Notes: generated from the letters alone by a model not told the origin. A stretch of 64,000 bases of DNA from Rugosimonospora africana (GCF_016862975.1 NZ_BONZ01000023.1:62001-126000); one strand, 5' to 3'. Positions 1-9,474 are shown, counted from the first letter of the stretch. A program made the numbers and translations.

Positions 1-88
1 AGGTTGTCACGTCGATCCGTACCGGTCCGTCGATCTTGCCCATGAAGGAAATGTACTGGCAAAGCGGCACCACGAGCGGTGCGGGGGC

Positions 89-748
89 TCACGCCGTGGC
101 CCGCAGGTACGCCAGTACCGCCAGCACCCGGCGGTTGGCGTCCTCGGTCGGCGGAAGTCCGAGCTTGGCGAGGATGTTCCCGACGTGCTTGACCACCGCC
201 GCCTCGGTGACGAACAGCCGCCGCGCGATGGCCGCGTTCGAGTGTCCCTCGGCGACCAGGGCCAGCACCTCGCGTTCCCGGCCGGACAGCTCCGCCAGCG
301 GATCGCGGGGCCGGCGCAGCAACTGCCGGACCACCTCCGGATCGATGACGGTTCCGCCGTCGCACACGGTACGCAGCGCCGTGACGAACTCCGCCACCTC
401 GACCACCCGATCCTTGAGCAGGTACCCGACGCGCCGCCCGTCGCCCGCGTCCAGCAACGCCGAGGCGTACTCGTACTGGATGTACTGGCTGAGCACCACG
501 ACGGCCAGCCCGGGGTGCCGCGCCCGCAGGCCGACGGCGGCGCGCAGTCCCTCGCTGGTGAAGCCCGGCGGCATCCGGATGTCGGTCAGCACCAGGTCCG
601 GCCGGTGCTCCTCGACGGCCTCGACCAGCGCCTCGGCGTCACCGACCGCGGCCACCACCTGGAAGCCGAACCGCGCCAGTACGCCGGTGAGCCCCTCGCG
701 CAGCAGGACTCCGTCCTCGGCGAGGACCACCCGGGTCACCGGTTCCAC
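89..748 (-). CDS. NarL/FixJ-type response regulator (LuxR HTH)
   Basis: Cytoplasmic DNA-binding response regulator of 219 residues, full length for the family. The receiver domain (about 5-120) shows the acidic pair E10/D11, phospho-acceptor D56 in LVLTDIRMP and the conserved lysine K112. A LuxR-type helix-turn-helix follows (about 153-212, [18 protein letters not shown]). It starts at a GTG that overlaps the 3' end of the upstream histidine kinase by 13 bp, so the two are translationally coupled and are almost certainly cognate partners. The stimulus and targets cannot be read from the sequence. A second such pair lies directly upstream. Confidence 0.95.
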   Translation of the reverse strand: MEPVTRVVLAEDGVLLREGLTGVLARFGFQVVAAVGDAEALVEAVEEHRPDLVLTDIRMPPGFTSEGLRAAVGLRARHPGLAVVVLSQYIQYEYASALLDAGDGRRVGYLLKDRVVEVAEFVTALRTVCDGGTVIDPEVVRQLLRRPRDPLAELSGREREVLALVAEGHSNAAIARRLFVTEAAVVKHVGNILAKLGLPPTEDANRRVLAVLAYLRATA

Positions 749-2076
749 GGCAGTTCCACCCGGACCACGGTGGGGCCACCGGCGGGGCTGGCCAGCAGCA
801 GCCGGCCGCCCACCGCGGCGGCCCGGTCGGCGAGGCCGGCCAGCCCGCTGCCCGCGTCCGGATCCGCTCCGCCGCGACCGTCGTCGCGGACCTCGACGAC
901 CAGGAGGCCGCCGGCGCGGGACAGGTTCACCGCCGCGCTGGTCGCCCGGGCGTGCCGCACCACGTTGGCGAGCGCCTCCGACACCACGAAGTACGCCACG
1001 CTCTCCACCCCCTCCGGCGGCCGTTCGGTGAGTACGCCCAGCACGGTCACCGTCACCGGTACGGCCGAGCCGCCGGCCAGCTCCCGGATCGCGGCCGGCA
1101 GCCCGAGATCGGTGAGCACCTGCGGGTGGATGCCGTGGATGAGGTCGCGCAGCACCACCATCAGGTCCTTGGCCTGCTCGTGCGCGGTGGCCAGCGGTGC
1201 GGCCGCGGGCGAGCCCTCAGGCAGGTCGAGACGGGCCATGCCCAACTGGAGCGTGAGGCTGGTCAGCCGGTGCTGGGCGCCATCGTGCAGGTCGCGTTCG
1301 ATGCGCCGCCGCTCGGCGTCGAACGCGTCCACCAACCTGGCCCGGGACCGGGCGACCTCGCGCAGTGCCTCGTGCCCCCCGTCGCCGAGCAGGGCCCGCG
1401 CCACCGTGCCGTGCACCCCGGCCAGCAGCCCGAACACGTACGGGACCAGCGGCAGCACGACGAGGCCGGCAATCGCGTACGGTGCGGCCTGGCTGGGCCT
1501 GGTGACCGTGGCCATCCAGATGGTGATCTGGTCCCCGGAATGGCCGACCAGCCACGGGCTCGCGACGAGGATGAGGTCGAGGAACACCGCGAACGCCACG
1601 ACGCCGTACCCGACCGGGACCACGAACGCGAGGAACGCCGCGTACCCCAGTTCCCGCCAGGTGGCCGGCTCGGCGTACCGGGTACGCAGCCACGCGGCCA
1701 ACCCGGGCGGGGCCGGCCGGTGCCCGGACGGGACCGGGTGGGCGTCGATGAGGACCAGCCGCCGGCGCTCCAGGGCGGCCAGCGGTACGGCCAGCGCCGG
1801 CCCGAGCGTGGCGACCAGCACCGCCCCGACGAGTACTGCCGCGACGAGCGTCGGTACGCCCACCGCTCCGGTGCTCCGGTGTTCGCTGGCCGCCCGGGCG
1901 AGCAGGGCCAGCCAGGGCAACGTGACGCAGGACATCGCGACCGACACCGGTGCCGCGACGGCGACGGTGCTCGCCAGGTAGGCCAGCGACCGCCAGGGCC
2001 AGGCCGAGATCAGGTATCCGCTGTGGCGCAACGCTCTCAGCAGCTGGCCCGGCCGCTCGGGTTCTGTGGTGGACAT
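736..2076 (-). CDS. sensor histidine kinase (HisKA_3 / HATPase)
   Basis: Membrane histidine kinase, 446 residues from the ATG at 2076 ([10 protein letters not shown]). A longer reading from 2118 exists but adds only a low-quality N-terminus. The first half is a multi-pass sensor region of about five hydrophobic segments. It is followed by the HisKA_3 dimerisation box [16 protein letters not shown] with phospho-acceptor His near residue 264. A HATPase_c domain with DDGRGG and GLAGLADR motifs closes the protein. This is the DesK/LiaS-like class that partners NarL regulators. Its stop lies inside the start of the response regulator at 748, so kinase and regulator form one operon. The ligand is unknown. 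Confidence 0.92.
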   Translation of the reverse strand: MSTTEPERPGQLLRALRHSGYLISAWPWRSLAYLASTVAVAAPVSVAMSCVTLPWLALLARAASEHRSTGAVGVPTLVAAVLVGAVLVATLGPALAVPLAALERRRLVLIDAHPVPSGHRPAPPGLAAWLRTRYAEPATWRELGYAAFLAFVVPVGYGVVAFAVFLDLILVASPWLVGHSGDQITIWMATVTRPSQAAPYAIAGLVVLPLVPYVFGLLAGVHGTVARALLGDGGHEALREVARSRARLVDAFDAERRRIERDLHDGAQHRLTSLTLQLGMARLDLPEGSPAAAPLATAHEQAKDLMVVLRDLIHGIHPQVLTDLGLPAAIRELAGGSAVPVTVTVLGVLTERPPEGVESVAYFVVSEALANVVRHARATSAAVNLSRAGGLLVVEVRDDGRGGADPDAGSGLAGLADRAAAVGGRLLLASPAGGPTVVRVELPWNR

Positions 2077-2185
2077 GCGGCTCACGCTAGCCAGCGGGAA
2101 GCGGCCGGCCCCAGCCATCGGGCCGTACTCCTCGGGTAGGGCTGGCCATACCTTTCCGGCGGGCGCCGGAAAGGTCGCCCGGGCC

Positions 2186-2255
2186 GGGTCGCTCGGGCCG
2201 GGTCGCTCGGGCCGGGTCGCCCGGGTCGGGTCGCCCGGGTCGGGTCGCCCGGGGC
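2186..2255. repeat. tandem repeat, five copies of 14 bp
   Basis: Five head-to-tail copies of the 14-mer GGGTCGCTCGGGCC and close variants (later copies GGGTCGCCCGGGTC) fill the gap between the first histidine kinase and the second response regulator. The period is not a multiple of three and the array is non-coding. It is one of several short tandem arrays at gene ends in this window. Confidence 0.85.
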
Positions 2256-2263
2256 CCGCCCGC

Positions 2264-2929
2264 TCAGGTCAGGTCGTGATCGCGGGCGTAGCGGATCGCG
2301 GCGGCGCGGTCCGGCGAGCCGGTCTTCGCGAAGATCCGGTTGATGTGGCTCTTGACGGTATGCGTGGTCAGATACAGCTCGGCCGCGATGCCGGGGTTGG
2401 TCATCCCCCGGGCGATCATCGACAGGATCTCCGCCTCGCGCTGGGTCAGCCCGTCCGGCGGCTGCGCGGGTGGTTTCCGGGTACCCGCCGTCGCGCAAGC
2501 GACCAGCGCCGCGTGGACGGCCGGGTCCAGGACCGTCAGCCCGGCGGCAGCGCTGCGCAGGGCGTGGGCGATGTGCGTCCGGTCGGCGTCCTTGGTCAGG
2601 TAGCTGCGGGCGCCCTCGCGCAGCGCGGCCAGGACCGACACGTCGTCGGCGTAGGTGGTGAGCACCACGACCGCGACACGGGGATACTCCCTGACCAGGC
2701 GGCGGGTCGTCTCGATGCCGTCGAGCACCGGCATGCGCAGGTCGAGCAGGATCGCGTCCGGGCGCTTGTCGGCCACCACCCGGATGGCCTCCTCGCCGTT
2801 GGCCGCCGACCCGACCACCTCGATGTCCGGGAGCAGATCGAGCAGGACCACCAGCCCCTCGCGCACGCTTGCCTGGTCGTCGGCGACAACGATCCGCAGC
2901 GACTCGACGGCGCTGCCCGGCGCGGTCAC
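2264..2929 (-). CDS. NarL/FixJ-type response regulator (LuxR HTH)
   Basis: Response regulator of 221 residues. The receiver domain has the DD pair at 17-18, phospho-acceptor D63 in ILLDLRMPVLDG and the lysine in SYLTKDAD. The LuxR HTH at the C-terminus reads LTQREAEILSMIARGMTNPGIAAELYLTTHTVKSHI. It begins with GTG 13 bp after the stop of the histidine kinase upstream, the expected operon order of kinase then regulator. Sequence and length are ordinary; no target gene can be assigned. Confidence 0.95.
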   Translation of the reverse strand: MTAPGSAVESLRIVVADDQASVREGLVVLLDLLPDIEVVGSAANGEEAIRVVADKRPDAILLDLRMPVLDGIETTRRLVREYPRVAVVVLTTYADDVSVLAALREGARSYLTKDADRTHIAHALRSAAAGLTVLDPAVHAALVACATAGTRKPPAQPPDGLTQREAEILSMIARGMTNPGIAAELYLTTHTVKSHINRIFAKTGSPDRAAAIRYARDHDLT

Positions 2930-2942
2930 CGAGGCACCCCGG

Positions 2943-4109
2943 TCACTGAGGCACCTTCGCCACGACCACCCACTGCGTACCGGTCCGACCGGCGCTCAGC
3001 GTGCCGTCCAGCAGGAGCAGGCGCTCCCGCATCCCGGCCAGCCCGTACCCGCCGTCGACCGTGCCGAACCCGGGCTGCGGCGTCCCGGCGCCGTCCAGCC
3101 GGTTGCTCACCACGAGGCTGGTGGCCCGGTCGGCATAGGCGAGGCGGATCTCCACGGGCTGGTGCGGGGCGTGCTTGGCCGAGTTCACCAGCGCCTCCTG
3201 GGCCACCCGGGCGATCGCCAGCCGGGCGTCCGGTGACAGCTCCCGGGGCTGGCCGGTGACCTCCACCAGCACCCGGGCGCCGTGCCGGCGCTGGTGGTCG
3301 CTGCTCAGCACGACGAGTCCGTCGGCCAGCGGCGGGATCTCGCCGCGCAGTGCCTGCACCGCCCGGCGGGTCTCGGTGAGCCCGTCGGTCGCCATCCGGC
3401 GGGCCTGCCCGAGCACGTCCACCGCCCGGGACACATCGTGCTGGTCGGTCAGGGCCGCCTGGGCAACCTGGATGTTGACCGCGAGGGCGCCGAGCGAGTG
3501 GGCGAGTACGTCGTGGATTTCCCGGGCGATGCGGGCCCGCTCGTCCAGCGTCGCGACCAGCGCCTGCTCCTTCCGCAACTCCTCGGAGCGGGCGAGCAGC
3601 GCCGCCGCCTGCTCGGCCGCGACCCGGTGCGCTCCCCGGTTGAACCCGAGCAGGAGACCGAGCAGGAGCAGGCAGGGAAACTGGACCGTGATCCACGGGC
3701 TGGCGTCCTGGGGCAGGCCGGCCGCCTCGGTTCCGGCCGTCCCGAGCACGACCAGGATCCAGCCGACCGACAGGCGCAGATTGGTGCCGGCCGAGATCAT
3801 CGCGATGACGCTGAGGTAGATGAGGGCGTCGGCGGACGGTACCGCCGCGGCCACCGTGGCGCACAGCACCGTGATGGTGCCGAGCAGGTAAGGCAGCAGG
3901 AAGGCGTAGCGCTCACGGGTCGCCGTCGACAGTTCCACGAGACTGGCCGCGGCCATCAGCACCGCCGTCGTGGTGAACGCCACGATCTCCACGGCGATCG
4001 CGGTGCGGCCCGGCCAGTCGGCGATGAATGTCACGACCCCGACGATGGCCAGCGCGAGTATCCGCGCAGACACGTTCGCGACCCGTAGCACCTGCCGAGT
4101 ATCCGTCAC
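2943..4109 (-). CDS. sensor histidine kinase
   Basis: Membrane histidine kinase with about six N-terminal hydrophobic segments, a short coiled stretch, the HisKA_3 box DERARIAREIHDVLAHSLG with the phospho-acceptor His, and an ATPase domain ending in GYGLAGMRERL. The start is uncertain. The GTG at 4109 (VTDTRQVLRV) leads directly into the membrane region and gives 388 residues. The frame stays open to a GTG at 4202, which would add 31 unremarkable residues. It pairs with the response regulator at 2264-2929 and is divergent from the MMPL exporter at 4389, which is a plausible but unproven target. Confidence 0.88.
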   Translation of the reverse strand: MTDTRQVLRVANVSARILALAIVGVVTFIADWPGRTAIAVEIVAFTTTAVLMAAASLVELSTATRERYAFLLPYLLGTITVLCATVAAAVPSADALIYLSVIAMISAGTNLRLSVGWILVVLGTAGTEAAGLPQDASPWITVQFPCLLLLGLLLGFNRGAHRVAAEQAAALLARSEELRKEQALVATLDERARIAREIHDVLAHSLGALAVNIQVAQAALTDQHDVSRAVDVLGQARRMATDGLTETRRAVQALRGEIPPLADGLVVLSSDHQRRHGARVLVEVTGQPRELSPDARLAIARVAQEALVNSAKHAPHQPVEIRLAYADRATSLVVSNRLDGAGTPQPGFGTVDGGYGLAGMRERLLLLDGTLSAGRTGTQWVVVAKVPQ

Positions 4110-4229
4110 CGGAAAAGCGCACCCACCAATCAGAACCGCACCCGCCGTCGCCGGAATCGAATGAGCCAGCCGACGGTAACCCGGACCGCGCGATCGCGGC
4201 ACCGGCCCGAGGGTTGGTCACGGCATGAA

Positions 4230-4243
4230 TTCTGGTACCAGAA
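4230..4243. promoter_or_regulatory. perfect 14-bp palindrome, candidate operator
   Basis: TTCTGGTACCAGAA is its own reverse complement and lies in the divergent promoter region between the histidine kinase and the MMPL exporter. Symmetry and position suggest a binding site for a dimeric regulator. No regulator can be named, and no clear -35/-10 pair was identified around it. Confidence 0.45.
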
Positions 4244-4322
4244 AACGGTCGGCGGCTCATACCGGCGGCGGCCGGAGACCGGCTCGCGGGGTGACGCCAC
4301 GGCGCACGGGCGGCGGCAGCGT

Positions 4323-4380
4323 GAACGAGCACCCACGCGAACGAGCACCCACGCGAACAAGTACGCACGCGAACGAAGGA
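4323..4380. repeat. tandem repeat, 3.6 copies of 16 bp
   Basis: Copies of GAACGAGCACCCACGC: the first two are identical, the third diverges and the fourth is partial. They run straight into the ribosome-binding site (GAAGGAG) of the MMPL gene, so the array is probably transcribed in its 5' leader. Confidence 0.85.
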
Positions 4381-4388
4381 GCCGCCAG

Positions 4389-6581
4389 ATGCAGCCCGCC
4401 GCCGACACCACCGAACCCGGACGAACCGCCGTGCCCCAGCGGGAGCCGACCCCCGGCCGGTTCGTCCGGGCGCTACGTCGGTGGCGCTGGCCGGTACTCG
4501 CCGGCTGGGTGGTCGCCGCCGTCCTGCTGTTCCCGTACTCGAACGGCCTGTCGAGCGCGACCCACGACACCGCCGCCGCCAACCTGCCGTCCTCGGCGCC
4601 CTCGACGCGCGTCGCCGAACTCCAGGAGTCGGCCGAGCGCGGGCAGCCACACAGCGACCAGGTGACCGTCGTCTTCGTCCGCGATACCGGACTGACCGCC
4701 GCCGACCTGCGGACGATCGAGTCGGAACGGGAGGCGGTGACCGGCCTCGCCGGCCCCATCGGCTCTGGCGGCTCTGTCAGCGCTGGCGGCGCTGCCGGCC
4801 GGGGCGACCTGGGCGCGGCCGGGCCGGTGCAGCGGTCGGCAGACGGGACGGCCGCGGGGTTCACGGCGGATGTCACCGCGTACCCGGCAGATCTGACCGG
4901 CTCCGACACCGACGCGGTGAAGGCCGTCCGCGCCGCGGTGGCCGGCTCGGCCGGTGACGGGCTGCGGGTCGCGGTGACCGGATCGGCCGCGGTGACCGCC
5001 GACAGCGGGATCGGGAACCAGAGCACGCTGCTGCTGACCTCGCTCGCGATCGTGCTGATCATCCTTCTGATCGTGTACCGCAGTCCGCTGCTCTGGGTGT
5101 TCCCGCTGCTCGGTACGCTCGCCGCGCTCATCCTGGCCAAGGCTGTCACCCACGCGCTGGCCGGCGCCGGGCTCACCGTGACGTCGCTGTCCACCGCGAT
5201 CCTGACCGTCCTGGTTCTCGGAACGTCCACCGACTACGCGATGCTGCTGATCCACCGGTACCGGGAAGAATTGCGGTTGCACCCGACCCCGGCGGAGGCG
5301 ATGGGCGTCGCGCTGCGCCGCACGCTGCCCGTCGTGGGCGCGTCCGCCGCGACAGTCGTGGCCGCCATGCTCTGCCTGCTGGCGGCGCAGTCCGCCGCGC
5401 TGCGCGGTCTCGGCCCGGTCGCCGCGGTGTCCGTCGTCTCGGCACTGCTCGCCCAGGTCACCCTGCTGCCCGCGGTACTGCTCGTCGTCGGGCGTCCGGG
5501 ATTCTGGCCCTCGGTACCGCGCCGGGCCGCGGCTGGCCGGGACGAGTCCCGGATCTGGGCGGCCGTCGGTCGCCGGGTGGCCCGGCGCCCGCTGCCGGTC
5601 GCCGGCGCCGCGCTCGCCCTGCTCGGGGTGGCCTGCGTGGGACTGGCCACCCTGCACACCGACAACGATCCGGTAGCCGCGGTGAAGGGCCACCCGGGCA
5701 GCGTGACCGGGGCGCGGATGCTCGCCGGGCACTTCCCGCCGGGAGCCACCGCGCCGCTGCTCCTGCTGGCACCGCCCGGCGAGGCCGGTACGGCGGCCGC
5801 AGCGGCCGCGGCCACCGCGCACGTCGCGTCGGTATCGCCTACCAGTCCGGTCGGCGGGTACTCCGGCTACACCGTCGTCATGTCCGTCCCGCCGTACGGC
5901 GCCAGCGGGTACGCGACCATCGCGGACCTGCGCCACCGGTTGGAACGCGTCGCGCCCGGCTCGCTGATCGGCGGCGGCCCCGCGGTCCAGTACGACACCG
6001 ACCGGGCCGCCCACCGCGACGCGATCGTGCTCATCCCGCTCATCCTGGCGGTCATTCTCGTCATCGTCTCGGTACTGCTGCGGGCGATCGTCGCGCCGCT
6101 CATCCTCGTGGTCACGACGGCGCTCAGCTTCGCGGCCTCGCTCGGGCTGTCCAGCCTGCTGTGGCGCGCCCTCGGTTTCTCCGGCATCGAGGCGCAGCTT
6201 CCGCTCTACATCTTCGTCTTCCTCGTCGCGCTCGGGGTCGACTACAACATCTTCCTGGTCGCCCGCATCCGTGAGGTGGGTCGGCGGGCCGGCATCCGGG
6301 AGGGCACCCTGCGCGGGCTCAGCGTCACCGGAGGCGTGATCACCGCCGCGGGCGTTGTCCTCGCCGCCACGTTCGCGGCCCTCGCCCGGCTGCCGTTGGT
6401 ACCGGTGGCCGAGGTCGGAATCGCGATCGCGGTCGGCGTCCTGCTCGACACGCTGCTGGTACGTACCGTGCTCGTACCCGCGGGGCTGCTGGCCATCGGC
6501 GAGTCCGTCTGGTGGCCGTCGCGGGTCGGCCGGGACGGTACACCGTCCGGCGTCAGGCCAGCAGCCTCACCAGCTCGGTAG
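4389..6581 (+). CDS. MMPL family (RND-type) membrane transporter
   Basis: Polytopic exporter of 730 residues, typical length for actinobacterial MMPL proteins, which export lipids or drugs using proton motive force. There are two homologous halves. Each has one N-terminal helix, a large external loop and a five-helix bundle. Both halves keep the GxxxDY proton-relay signature (GTSTDYAMLL in the first, ALGVDYNIFLV in the second). The ATG at 4389 is preceded by GAAGGAG. The C-terminal tail runs 29 bp over a decayed LuxR gene on the other strand, so the last residues may be recently acquired. It is divergent from a two-component kinase. The substrate is not predictable. Confidence 0.92.
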   Translation: MQPAADTTEPGRTAVPQREPTPGRFVRALRRWRWPVLAGWVVAAVLLFPYSNGLSSATHDTAAANLPSSAPSTRVAELQESAERGQPHSDQVTVVFVRDTGLTAADLRTIESEREAVTGLAGPIGSGGSVSAGGAAGRGDLGAAGPVQRSADGTAAGFTADVTAYPADLTGSDTDAVKAVRAAVAGSAGDGLRVAVTGSAAVTADSGIGNQSTLLLTSLAIVLIILLIVYRSPLLWVFPLLGTLAALILAKAVTHALAGAGLTVTSLSTAILTVLVLGTSTDYAMLLIHRYREELRLHPTPAEAMGVALRRTLPVVGASAATVVAAMLCLLAAQSAALRGLGPVAAVSVVSALLAQVTLLPAVLLVVGRPGFWPSVPRRAAAGRDESRIWAAVGRRVARRPLPVAGAALALLGVACVGLATLHTDNDPVAAVKGHPGSVTGARMLAGHFPPGATAPLLLLAPPGEAGTAAAAAAATAHVASVSPTSPVGGYSGYTVVMSVPPYGASGYATIADLRHRLERVAPGSLIGGGPAVQYDTDRAAHRDAIVLIPLILAVILVIVSVLLRAIVAPLILVVTTALSFAASLGLSSLLWRALGFSGIEAQLPLYIFVFLVALGVDYNIFLVARIREVGRRAGIREGTLRGLSVTGGVITAAGVVLAATFAALARLPLVPVAEVGIAIAVGVLLDTLLVRTVLVPAGLLAIGESVWWPSRVGRDGTPSGVRPAASPAR

Positions 6582-6702
6582 GCGAGCGCACCCCCAACCG
6601 GGTGAAGATGTTGCGCAGGTGGTGGTCGACCGTACGCGGGCTCAGGAACAGGCGCGCGGCCACCTCGCGGCTCGTCGCGCCGTCCGCGACCAGCAGCAGG
6701 AC
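6553..6702 (-). pseudogene. C-terminal remnant of a LuxR-type regulator
   Basis: Read on the minus strand, this stretch encodes LVADGATSREVAARLFLS, then a PRTVDHHLRNIF helix and a VRSPTELVRLLA end with a stop at 6553. This is an unmistakable LuxR helix-turn-helix C-terminus. Upstream of codon LLL the similarity ends abruptly and no start codon, receiver or ATPase domain remains. Only about 48 codons of what is usually a 200-900 residue protein survive. It overlaps the 3' end of the MMPL gene on the opposite strand. I infer a deletion that removed most of a regulator gene and joined its tail to the MMPL gene. Confidence 0.75.
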
Positions 6703-6822
6703 TCCATTTACGGCAGGAGGAGGCCCTTCTCCGCAGGAGGATCGGCCGACCGCGGGGGACAGCGGCCCGTCGCGTGTTACGACTGCCTAGGAAGGGCCGC
6801 GCTCGTCGGAACGGATCGGATC

Positions 6823-7989
6823 ATGTCGGAGGACGCATCCCCGCTGATGCGGGCTCCCGAACAGGTGCGGCAGGCCAGCTTTCTGGAACTGTTCTTCGAC
6901 CTGGCCTTCGTCTTCACGCTCACCCGGCTGTCCTCCGAGCTGCTGCGGAACCTGAACTGGGCCGGCGCCCTCCGGACGCTGATCCTCCTGCTGCCGGTCT
7001 GGTTCATCTGGCGGTTCACCTCGCTGGTGACCGCGCGGTTCCGGCCCGATCACCAGAGCGTCCAGATCGTGGTCATCGTGCTGATGCTCGCCAGCCTCGG
7101 CATCGCGGTGGCGATTCCCGGCGCGTACCTCGACCGGGGCCAACTGTTCGCCTCGCTGTACGTCATGATCAGCCTCGGCGGCCCGGCGTTCCTCCTCGCA
7201 GTCCGGTTCCCGCACGCGCTGCGGCGGCTGGGCTGGGGGTGCGTGTTCGCCGCCGCGTGGGTCGCCGGCGCCTTCGCGGCGACCGGCGTGGCGCGCGTCG
7301 CGCTCTGGGCGGTCGCCGCCGGCCTGGAACTGGTGGTCACGCACGCCGGGTTCCCGGTGCCGCGGTACGGCCGGGTGCCGCCCTCCGAGGTGCCGGTCAC
7401 CAGCGAGTACACCTCGGAACGGCAGCGACAACTGCTGATCATCGCGCTCGGCGACTCGATCCTGGTGATCGGCGGGGAGTACAGCTCGGGCGGGTTGCCG
7501 GCGCATGCGACGGCGGGATTCATCGTGGCGTTCGTGGCCACCGTGGCGCTCTGGCGCATCTACATCTACCGGGCGGGCGGGATGCTGGCCACCGAGGTCG
7601 AGGCGTCCCAGCGGCCGGGGCACACCGTCCGTACGTCCGGATACGCCCACCTGATCATGATCGCCGGCATCGTGACCACGACCGTCGGCGACGACCTGGT
7701 GATCAGCCACTCGACCTCGCACATGCGACCGGCCTGGCTCACCGCCCTCCTCGGCGGCCCGGTCCTGTTCCTGGCCGGGCGCGCCCTGCTGGAACACGTC
7801 GTCTTCGGTCGGGTCTCGTGGTCCCGGCGGATCGGTCCGCTGGTGCTGGCGGTGTTGTCCCCAGCGCTGCTCCACACGACTCCGCTGGTCGCCGGCGCGG
7901 TCACGGCGCTCGTGCTGGTCGGGATCGCGGTCGCCAACGTGTTGTCCTGGCGTGGCCGCCCACTGCAGACCCGGTCGCTGCGCCGGTAG
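6823..7989 (+). CDS. low temperature requirement A (LtrA) family membrane protein
   Basis: Integral membrane protein of 388 residues with about ten to eleven hydrophobic segments. The family signature near the N-terminus, SFLELFFDLAFVFTLTRLS, is clear, as is the central RQRQLLIIALGDSILVIGG motif. LtrA was named from a Listeria cold-growth phenotype; its biochemical role is unknown. The ATG at 6823 gives the usual N-terminus; only a weak Shine-Dalgarno-like sequence is visible. The gene stands alone between the LuxR remnant and an MFS gene. The 3' flank (7990-8100) is a degenerate low-complexity run of GGTAGCCC-like units. Confidence 0.9.
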   Translation: MSEDASPLMRAPEQVRQASFLELFFDLAFVFTLTRLSSELLRNLNWAGALRTLILLLPVWFIWRFTSLVTARFRPDHQSVQIVVIVLMLASLGIAVAIPGAYLDRGQLFASLYVMISLGGPAFLLAVRFPHALRRLGWGCVFAAAWVAGAFAATGVARVALWAVAAGLELVVTHAGFPVPRYGRVPPSEVPVTSEYTSERQRQLLIIALGDSILVIGGEYSSGGLPAHATAGFIVAFVATVALWRIYIYRAGGMLATEVEASQRPGHTVRTSGYAHLIMIAGIVTTTVGDDLVISHSTSHMRPAWLTALLGGPVLFLAGRALLEHVVFGRVSWSRRIGPLVLAVLSPALLHTTPLVAGAVTALVLVGIAVANVLSWRGRPLQTRSLRR

Positions 7990-8115
7990 CCCTCGCCGGT
8001 AGCTCCCGCCGCTGGTAGCCCCTGCCGGTGGCCCTCGCCGTCGGTAGCCCCGCGGTAGCCCTGCCACCGGAAGCCCCCGCCATCGGTCGCCCTCGTCACG
8101 GTGCCGCCGCCGGTC

Positions 8116-8144
8116 TTGCAAACCGTACGTACGTATTGTTAGAT
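8116..8144 (+). promoter_or_regulatory. sigma70-type promoter with palindromic spacer
   Basis: TTGCAA (8116-8121) and TTAGAT (8139-8144) are separated by exactly 17 bp. Transcription would begin close to the ATG at 8152, so the mRNA is probably leaderless. The spacer contains the palindrome CGTACGTACG (8124-8133), well placed for a repressor. Confidence 0.6.
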
Positions 8145-8151
8145 CGAGGGC

Positions 8152-9390
8152 ATGATCGCGACTCTGATGCCGGCCCGTGGAACCCCACGCATCCTCGTGA
8201 TCGCCACCCTGGTGAACACGTTCGGCAACGGTGCCTACCTCACGACCAGCGCGCTCTTCCTCACCCACTCCGTCGGGCTCAGCCCGGCCCAGGTGGCGAT
8301 CGGGCTGAGCACCGCCGCTCTCGCGGGCATCGTGCTGACCACGCCGATGGGCTACCTGGTGGACCGGGTCGGTCCGCGCGGTCTCCAGGTGGCCGCCCTG
8401 CTCACGTCCGCGGCCAGCTTCACCGCGCTCACGCTCGTCCGCGACCTGTGGTCCTTCATCCCGCTCGCGTGCCTGATCGCGGTCGGCGACGCGACGGCCA
8501 AGGCGTCGAACAGCGCGATGATCGCGGCGGCCGTGCCGCCGGACCAACGGGTGCGCACCAGAGCCTTCGTCCGCTCGGCGAACAACGGCGGCATCGCCCT
8601 CGGTACCCTCGCCGGTGGGGTACCGCTGCTGTTGGACAGCCGCGCCGGTTACCTGGCCGTACTGCTTCTCAACTCGGTGACCTACCTCGTCGCGGCGTTC
8701 ATCGTGACCCGCGCGAACCGGACCGCCCCGCCCGACGCCCCGGTGGGCGGACCCCGGATGGTGACACTGCGGGACCGGCCGTTTCTCGCGTTCGCGTTGG
8801 TCGACGGGCTGGTGATGGCTCTGCTCAACGGGATTCTGAGCCTGGCGCTGCCGCTGTGGCTCGTCGGGTACACCCACGCGCCGACCACCCTCGTCACGGC
8901 CGCGTTGCTGGTCAACACGATCGGCTGCGTGACGATGCAGGTGTGGGTGTCACGCGGTACCCACGGCGCCGCCGACGCGATTCCGGTGAGCCGGCGCGGC
9001 GCGTTCCTCGTGGCGGCGTCGTGTGTCCTCTTCGGACTGACCGCCGGCCGGTCGTCGTGGCTCGTCGGTGTCCTGGTGCTGTTGGCGGCGGCGGTGCACG
9101 TACTCGGCGAGCTGTGGCTGTCGAGCGGCTCGTTCGCGGTCGTGTTCGGCCTGGCTCCGGACTGGGCTCAGGGGCAGTATCAGGGGGCGTACCAGACCGG
9201 TCGGCAGATCGGGAACATGGCCGCGCCGCCGTTGCTGACCGCGCTGGTCGTCGGGTCGGGCGTACCGGGCTGGATCGGGATCGCGGCCATCTTCGCGGCC
9301 GCCGGCGTGGTTTACCCGCACATCATCCGGCGGGGCCTGCGGCGGGTTGAGGCGGGCCGGGTGTATGCCGAGGCGGCCAGCGCGGCGTGA
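8152..9390 (+). CDS. MFS transporter
   Basis: Major facilitator superfamily protein, 412 residues and about 12 transmembrane segments, probably a drug or metabolite exporter. The loop between helices 2 and 3 carries the MFS A-like motif GYLVDRVGPRGLQ, and the N-terminus TLVNTFGNGAYLTTSALFLT is typical. It has its own promoter just upstream with essentially no leader, and is followed by a strong hairpin. No adjacent regulator gene is present. The substrate is unknown. Confidence 0.9.
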   Translation: MIATLMPARGTPRILVIATLVNTFGNGAYLTTSALFLTHSVGLSPAQVAIGLSTAALAGIVLTTPMGYLVDRVGPRGLQVAALLTSAASFTALTLVRDLWSFIPLACLIAVGDATAKASNSAMIAAAVPPDQRVRTRAFVRSANNGGIALGTLAGGVPLLLDSRAGYLAVLLLNSVTYLVAAFIVTRANRTAPPDAPVGGPRMVTLRDRPFLAFALVDGLVMALLNGILSLALPLWLVGYTHAPTTLVTAALLVNTIGCVTMQVWVSRGTHGAADAIPVSRRGAFLVAASCVLFGLTAGRSSWLVGVLVLLAAAVHVLGELWLSSGSFAVVFGLAPDWAQGQYQGAYQTGRQIGNMAAPPLLTALVVGSGVPGWIGIAAIFAAAGVVYPHIIRRGLRRVEAGRVYAEAASAA

Positions 9391-9445
9391 CGCCCGCGCG
9401 ATGACCTGCCGCCGGTCACTGGGTGGCAACGCCGGGCGCGGACCG

Positions 9446-9474
9446 ACCGGGTCCGGCGCGGTGCCGGACCCGGT
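9446..9474. terminator. hairpin terminator between convergent genes
   Basis: Perfect 12-bp arms ACCGGGTCCGGC and GCCGGACCCGGT with a 5-nt loop lie between the MFS gene and the convergent esterase gene. There is no T-tract, as is common in high-GC actinobacteria. It is followed by three 16-bp direct repeats beginning GTGTCACTGG that overlap the esterase stop codon. Confidence 0.75.

Noticed and set aside
1-42. A minus-strand start (MGKIDGPVRIDVTT) running off the window edge.
   Set aside because: Only 14 codons are visible, with no clear ribosome-binding site or recognisable motif; it cannot be separated from chance.
185-1981. Long plus-strand open frame of about 600 codons opposite the first two-component system.
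   Set aside because: It is antisense to a clear response regulator and kinase; the composition (Arg, Ser and Pro runs) is typical of shadow frames in high-GC DNA.
6787-8877. Minus-strand open frame of 696 codons across LtrA and the MFS gene.
   Set aside because: Very rich in Arg/Gly/Glu/Gln with no domain pattern, antisense to two convincing membrane-protein genes.
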